A stretch of 64,000 nucleotides of DNA from an uncultured Verrucomicrobiota bacterium (GTDB lineage Bacteria; Verrucomicrobiota; Kiritimatiellia; SS1-B-03-39; UBA6053): positions 1-64,000 of the forward strand of contig CAKZLZ010000018.1 in NCBI GenBank assembly GCA_937127435.1. The letters are read 5' to 3'. The notes beneath the pieces were generated by a model. It had not been told where the DNA came from. It searched no databases and saw only the letters and a program-made list of their open reading frames with translations. Positions 59,914-64,000 of this stretch are shown here, piece by piece. Position 1 is the stretch's first letter, and each line of letters opens with the position of its first letter. A program made the translations under genes and the position numbers.

Positions 59914-59940
59914 AAGCGAATTCCGGAGAATTCGCTTTTT
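59914..59940. terminator. Palindromic terminator downstream of tRNA-Leu
   Basis: AAGCGAATTC-CGGA-GAATTCGCTT with T-rich stretches on both sides. Confidence 0.65.
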
Positions 59941-59952
59941 CCTTAATAATAA

Positions 59953-60039
59953 TGGTACACCCGAGAGGATTCGAACCTCCACGCCTGTGAGGGCACTAGA
60001 ACCTGAATCTAGCGTGTCTGCCAGTTCCACCACGGGTGC
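59953..60039 (-). tRNA. tRNA-Leu (anticodon CAG), CCA encoded
   Basis: Reverse complement GCACCCGTGGTGGAACTGGCAGACACGCTAGATTCAGGTTCTAGTGCC...GGTTCGAATCCTCTCGGGTGTACCA; acceptor, long variable arm and T-loop. Confidence 0.93.
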
Positions 60040-60213
60040 ACGTGTAAGCAGGGCGCCATACATATCCCAAAAGTACCCCCTGTCAACATCTCTCCTACTG
60101 GAATTTATGATCTTGATTACCAAAAAGATCACATTTCCAGCTTTCATTTCCGGTAAAATAGAAGAAGAAAACATTAGCTATACAATCTCAATCACAAAAA
60201 TGGAGCAGGAAAT

Positions 60214-61023
60214 ATGAACGAATTTATGGAAAACCTACCGGCGATGGCCACACAATATGGCATGAAAGTACTCGCGGGCGTCGCGATTTTAGTTATCGGA
60301 CGAATGTTAGCGGGACTTGCCAGGAGCATCATTCAAAAAGCGATGACCCGGGCCAAAGTCGATGAAACCCTGGTGAAATTCACCTCCAGTGTCAGCTATG
60401 TGGCACTGATGGCTTTGGTGGTCGTCTCCGCAATTTCAGCCATGGGCATTCCCACCACCTCCTTTGTTGCAGTCTTGGGTGCCGCAGGTTTGGCCGTGGG
60501 CTTGGCATTGCAGGGTTCACTGGGCAACTTTGCCTCAGGGGTGTTAATGATTATTTTTAAACCTTTTAAAGTGGGTGACTTTGTGGAAGCCGGCGGCGTG
60601 GCCGGGGTCATCGAAGAAATTGGCATCTTCAACACCGAATTAAAAACCGGCGATAATAAAAAAGTGATCATTCCCAATGGGGCCGTAACCGGTGGAAATA
60701 TCACCAACTATTCCGCCAATGATACCCGCCGGGTGGACCTGGTTGTCGGCGTGGGATACGGCGACGATCTGGATAAAGTCAAAAAGACCCTTCAGGAAAT
60801 TCTGGCCGGCGAAAGCCGCATTCTGCCGGAACCCGAACCCACCATTGGCGTGGCCGAACTGGCTGACAGTTCCGTAAACCTGGTTGTTCGCCCCTGGGTA
60901 AACACCGCGGACTATTGGCCGGTGAAATTCGCGCTGACCGAAGAAATCAAAAAACGTTTCGACAAAGAAGGCATCTCCATCCCCTTCCCTCAGCAAGATG
61001 TGCATATGCATCAAGTGAGCTAA
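60214..61023 (+). CDS. MscS-family mechanosensitive channel
   Basis: Pore-like AVLGAAGLAVGLALQGSLGNFASGVLMIIFKPFKVGDFVEAGG; VIIPNGAVTGGNITNYS. Confidence 0.93.
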   Translation: MNEFMENLPAMATQYGMKVLAGVAILVIGRMLAGLARSIIQKAMTRAKVDETLVKFTSSVSYVALMALVVVSAISAMGIPTTSFVAVLGAAGLAVGLALQGSLGNFASGVLMIIFKPFKVGDFVEAGGVAGVIEEIGIFNTELKTGDNKKVIIPNGAVTGGNITNYSANDTRRVDLVVGVGYGDDLDKVKKTLQEILAGESRILPEPEPTIGVAELADSSVNLVVRPWVNTADYWPVKFALTEEIKKRFDKEGISIPFPQQDVHMHQVS

Positions 61024-61051
61024 CACTCTCCTCTCAGCAGAGGACAAAGCA

Positions 61052-61090
61052 AACCCACTTTCCGCAAACGGCGGAGAGTGGGTTTTATTT
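61052..61090 (+). terminator. Rho-independent terminator
   Basis: AACCCACTTTCCGC-aaacg-GCGGAGAGTGGGTT followed by TTATTTT. Confidence 0.8.
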
Positions 61091-61113
61091 TGGAGAATGT
61101 GGATGACAGCCAA

Positions 61114-61971
61114 TTACAGATTGAGATCTGCCAATAACGACCCCAAGCCTTCTCTGAAACCCGGATATTTTAATCTGAATCCCAAAGCCCGCATCTTCGA
61201 ACTGTCCACCCGCTTGTTGCCCCGGTCTGCACCGGCCCGTCCGGGATGATCTTCATCATAGCGGCCATCCGGAAGATTCATTTCTTTTCGAATCCAGGTG
61301 AAAATTTCTTTCCGTTGGGTGGGTTGTTCGTCACTCACCAGCAAGAGGGGTGGCGGGGGCGCTTCCCGGTCGACCAAAAACTGTACCAAAGCGGCCACAT
61401 CGTCTGCATGAATCTGGTTCGCCCAAAGATCCGGCTTCAGAAAAGGACGCTTGCGCAACGCTTGCCGAATCAGCCGGGTGCGGCCGGGCCCATACAATCC
61501 GCTTAACCGCAGAACACAAGTTTGATCGCAGGCGGCCTGAAGCGCCTGCTCTGCATCCACCTGCACTTGACCGGTGCGGTGAACCGGTTCAGTCAGGGTC
61601 GTTTCATTCACCCAGCTTCCATCCCCCACCCCATACACGCCGGTACTCCCCAACATCCAAACCTGCGGAGCATTCCGCCAGGCCATACGGTCCAGGATCC
61701 GCCGGGGACCGTCCACGTAAATCGAACGGTAACAGGCAGGATCTCTCTGACCGGAGCCGGACAAAGTCGAAATGAGCAAATCAAAAGGGGGAAGGGTTTT
61801 GAGTCCGTCCAAACTTTCAGGCGCCAGGACATCCCCGGCCATAACCCCATCCCCGCCCCCGCTGCGGTTCAGTCCAATCACCTCATGACCCGAGCGCCGC
61901 AAGGCCGTTAATATCCGGCTCCCGGTAAAACCTGTACCTGCAACTAAAATTCTCATTCGCAAATTTTCCAT
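61114..61971 (-). CDS. NAD-dependent epimerase/dehydratase-like protein
   Basis: ILVAGTGFTGSRILTALRRSGHEVIGLNRSG Rossmann motif. Confidence 0.8.
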   Translation of the reverse strand: MENLRMRILVAGTGFTGSRILTALRRSGHEVIGLNRSGGGDGVMAGDVLAPESLDGLKTLPPFDLLISTLSGSGQRDPACYRSIYVDGPRRILDRMAWRNAPQVWMLGSTGVYGVGDGSWVNETTLTEPVHRTGQVQVDAEQALQAACDQTCVLRLSGLYGPGRTRLIRQALRKRPFLKPDLWANQIHADDVAALVQFLVDREAPPPPLLLVSDEQPTQRKEIFTWIRKEMNLPDGRYDEDHPGRAGADRGNKRVDSSKMRALGFRLKYPGFREGLGSLLADLNL

Positions 61972-61993
61972 TTCATGTTACACTCACCCTACA

Positions 61994-62140
61994 ATGCTTC
62001 GTGAAGTTCTCAAACAAATGATTCCATTCTTCATACTTCTGGCCGTCCTCTGGTTGGTCGCAGAATTATTAGAAAGAACCATGACCGATTCCGGTCATAC
62101 GGTTGTGGCCCCCGCCAAAAGCGCGCCGCCTTCCCCATGA
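61994..62140 (+). CDS. 48-aa single-TM protein
   Basis: MLREVLKQMIPFFILLAVLWLVAELLERTM; ATGA overlap with the next gene. Confidence 0.45.
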   Translation: MLREVLKQMIPFFILLAVLWLVAELLERTMTDSGHTVVAPAKSAPPSP

Positions 62141-62532
62141 ACAAACAACCGCTGGTTCTTTTTGATGGCCCCTGCACCTTCTGTCAACGTTCTGTCCGCT
62201 TTATCCTGCGCCATGAGAGGTCTGCAGATTTAATATTCAGCTCCCTGCAATCCGAAACAGGCCAAAACCAACTTCAAACTTTTGCGATCCCCCCGGAGAT
62301 CGATGCCATGGTCCTGATCGAAGAGGGCGAAGCCTTTAGCGGATCCGACGCGGCCCTCAGAATCTGTAAATATTTGCGACGTCCCTGGCACTGGTTTTAT
62401 GGCTTGCGCCATTTACCCGGCTGGATGCACCGGCCGGTGTACCGCTGGATTGCCCGTCATCGCTACCAATGGTTCGGAAAAGATGAAAGCTGCCCGTTGC
62501 CGGATCCGGCGCAGGCGGACAGATTTATTTAG
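62137..62532 (+). CDS. DCC-family thiol-disulfide oxidoreductase (DUF393)
   Basis: LVLFDGPCTFCQRSVRFILRHE. Confidence 0.9.
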   Translation: MNKQPLVLFDGPCTFCQRSVRFILRHERSADLIFSSLQSETGQNQLQTFAIPPEIDAMVLIEEGEAFSGSDAALRICKYLRRPWHWFYGLRHLPGWMHRPVYRWIARHRYQWFGKDESCPLPDPAQADRFI

Positions 62533-63373
62533 CGACCACAATATTATCGATCAAACGCGCGCCGGGAAACTGCACCGCCATCGCCACCAACACAGCCCGG
62601 TCCCCCACCTCAGTTACCGGCTCAAGCGATTCATCATCCACGAATTCCAAATAGTCCAATGTTCCCAGGTCCGAATCAGACAGGCATGCCTCCGCCACTT
62701 CCCGTAATGCAGCCACCGAGGATTCTCCTGATTTCACCGCCTGTTCAATTGCCTGTAAACTTTTGCGGAGGACGATGGCCTGCTTTCGCGATTCGGGATC
62801 CAGATTGGAATTGCGCGAGCTCATGGCCACCCCGTCGGACTCGCGGACGATCGGTCCGGAAAGGATTTCCACCGGAAAATTCAGATCCCGCACCATACGG
62901 CGGATCAGCCGGATTTGCTGGGCATCCTTTTCTCCGAACACGGACAACGCCGGCAACACCAGATTAAACAATTTGGCCACCACGGTCAAAACCCCCCGGA
63001 AATGAATGGGACGACTTAATCCACAGAGCCCTTGCGAGAGCTGTTCCTCCTGCACAAATACCGAAGCATCCTGCGCATACACCGCGTCGGCATCCGGCAT
63101 AAAAACCACTGAAACCCCTTCCTGCTCACAGAGTTCCAAATCCCGCTGAATATTGCTGGGGTAACGGTCCAGATCTTCGTTGGGTCCAAACTGGGTGGGA
63201 TTCACAAACAAGCTCAATACCACCACATCCGATTTCTCTTTGGCAATGCGGACCAGCGAAAGGTGTCCGTCATGTAGAAATCCCATGGTCGGAACCAGTC
63301 CGACCTTCACCCCTTCAGCCCGCCATGCCAAAGCCTGTGCCTGCATGTGTTGCGGATCCCGAATCACGTCCAC
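62525..63373 (-). CDS. panC: Pantoate-beta-alanine ligase
   Basis: GLVPTMGFLHDGHLSLV; LFVNPTQFGPNEDLDRYPSN; VFGEKDAQQ; MSSRNSNLD. Confidence 0.95.
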   Translation of the reverse strand: MDVIRDPQHMQAQALAWRAEGVKVGLVPTMGFLHDGHLSLVRIAKEKSDVVVLSLFVNPTQFGPNEDLDRYPSNIQRDLELCEQEGVSVVFMPDADAVYAQDASVFVQEEQLSQGLCGLSRPIHFRGVLTVVAKLFNLVLPALSVFGEKDAQQIRLIRRMVRDLNFPVEILSGPIVRESDGVAMSSRNSNLDPESRKQAIVLRKSLQAIEQAVKSGESSVAALREVAEACLSDSDLGTLDYLEFVDDESLEPVTEVGDRAVLVAMAVQFPGARLIDNIVVAK

Positions 63374-63376
63374 GGA

Positions 63377-63883
63377 TTACCCCTCCAAATCTTTAGGGCG
63401 CAAATTCAACTTCAGGCTTCCCGTATGCGCGGTAACCTGGGTCCAACTTTTCACATCAAAATCAATTTGCAAGAATGCGCAAGTCCGCAAAGTTTCAAGC
63501 TCTTCGCTTTCAGGCAGCAATAATTTACGGGCAAAATCGCTCAACCCCGGATTGTGTCCCACAATCAGTACAATTTCCGATTTTGCAGGCAGCGCCTGAA
63601 CCGATTCAAACAGTGCTTCCTTTTCTGCAAGGTAGAGAGCTTTCTCGAAATGGATCGCTTCCTTTTTCAACGGCCAGACTTCCAGAAAATACTTAAGCGT
63701 CTCCCGGGTACGCAAGGCCGGACTACAAAGCACCTGCTGCGGAGGGGGGATCAACGAAGAAAGGTGATCCGAGAGCAAGTCTGCTTGAAAGTGGCCCCGC
63801 TTTTTCAAAGGACGCTTAATGTCATCCAGGTTATTGTCTTTCCAGGAGGACTTTGCATGCCGGAGCAAATACAGGGTTTTCAT
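63377..63883 (-). CDS. sixA: SixA-like phosphohistidine phosphatase
   Basis: LYLLRHAKSSW; ALRTRET; IVLIVGHNPGLSD. Confidence 0.9.
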   Translation of the reverse strand: MKTLYLLRHAKSSWKDNNLDDIKRPLKKRGHFQADLLSDHLSSLIPPPQQVLCSPALRTRETLKYFLEVWPLKKEAIHFEKALYLAEKEALFESVQALPAKSEIVLIVGHNPGLSDFARKLLLPESEELETLRTCAFLQIDFDVKSWTQVTAHTGSLKLNLRPKDLEG

Positions 63884-63887
63884 TATG

Positions 63888-64000
63888 TCAGCCCAAGTTA
63901 CTGTCTTTGGATTTGGCTTCTTCGGCTTCCTCTTCTTCTTTGAGGCTCTTTAATTCTTCGTCCACTTCGCGGCGGCCCCGCTTAAATTCCCCGATACTTT
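63888..64000 (-). CDS. C-terminal end of a TatA/E-like protein (cut by window edge)
   Basis: SIGEFKRGRREVDEELKSLKEEEEAEAKSKDSNLG*. Confidence 0.55.
   Translation of the reverse strand, partial: SIGEFKRGRREVDEELKSLKEEEEAEEAKSKDSNLG

Noticed and set aside
59737-60174. 145-aa minus-strand ORF
   Set aside because: Overlaps tRNA-Leu and its terminator; spurious.
1-64000. rRNA genes, CRISPR arrays, complete prophage modules
   Set aside because: None seen: no capsid, terminase or portal genes and no repeat-spacer periodicity.

Overview
64 kb bacterial window, probably PVC-superphylum by gene content (inference). Three parts: (1) about 1-12 kb, a glycan-catabolism locus (GH2 beta-galactosidase, GntR/LacI-type regulator, prepilin-like H-X9-DG protein, two CxPxR sulfatases, GH38 alpha-mannosidase). 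(2) about 12-60 kb, a large accessory island ending at a tRNA-Leu(CAG). It carries a type II CBASS operon (CD-NTase, E2-E1 Cap2, JAB Cap3, 2TM-SAVED effector) with a divergent WYL regulator; an operon of HerA-like ATPase/nuclease + vWA + PP2C + Ser/Thr kinase + zinc-ribbon proteins (TerY-P-triad-like); plasmid-type genes (RadC, ArdC, HerA, RHH, tyrosine recombinase); a Fic/Doc protein; an ATP-grasp/precursor RiPP candidate; a huge sequon-rich surface protein split by one in-frame TGA; a PEP-CTERM protein; and duplicated XRE repressors, one disrupted by an IS4-family element with a clear 9-bp target duplication. (3) about 60-64 kb, ordinary core genes (MscS, epimerase, DCC oxidoreductase, panC, sixA, tatA end). 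Best candidates for something undescribed: the vWA domain of the triad operon is circularly permuted by motif order (MIDAS DxSxS at the extreme C-terminus) and sits next to a HerA-nuclease; and several island genes have TTTAWATA-like boxes at a fixed distance from Shine-Dalgarno-less start codons, including one symmetric bidirectional box. All assignments are by eye from motifs; no searches were run.
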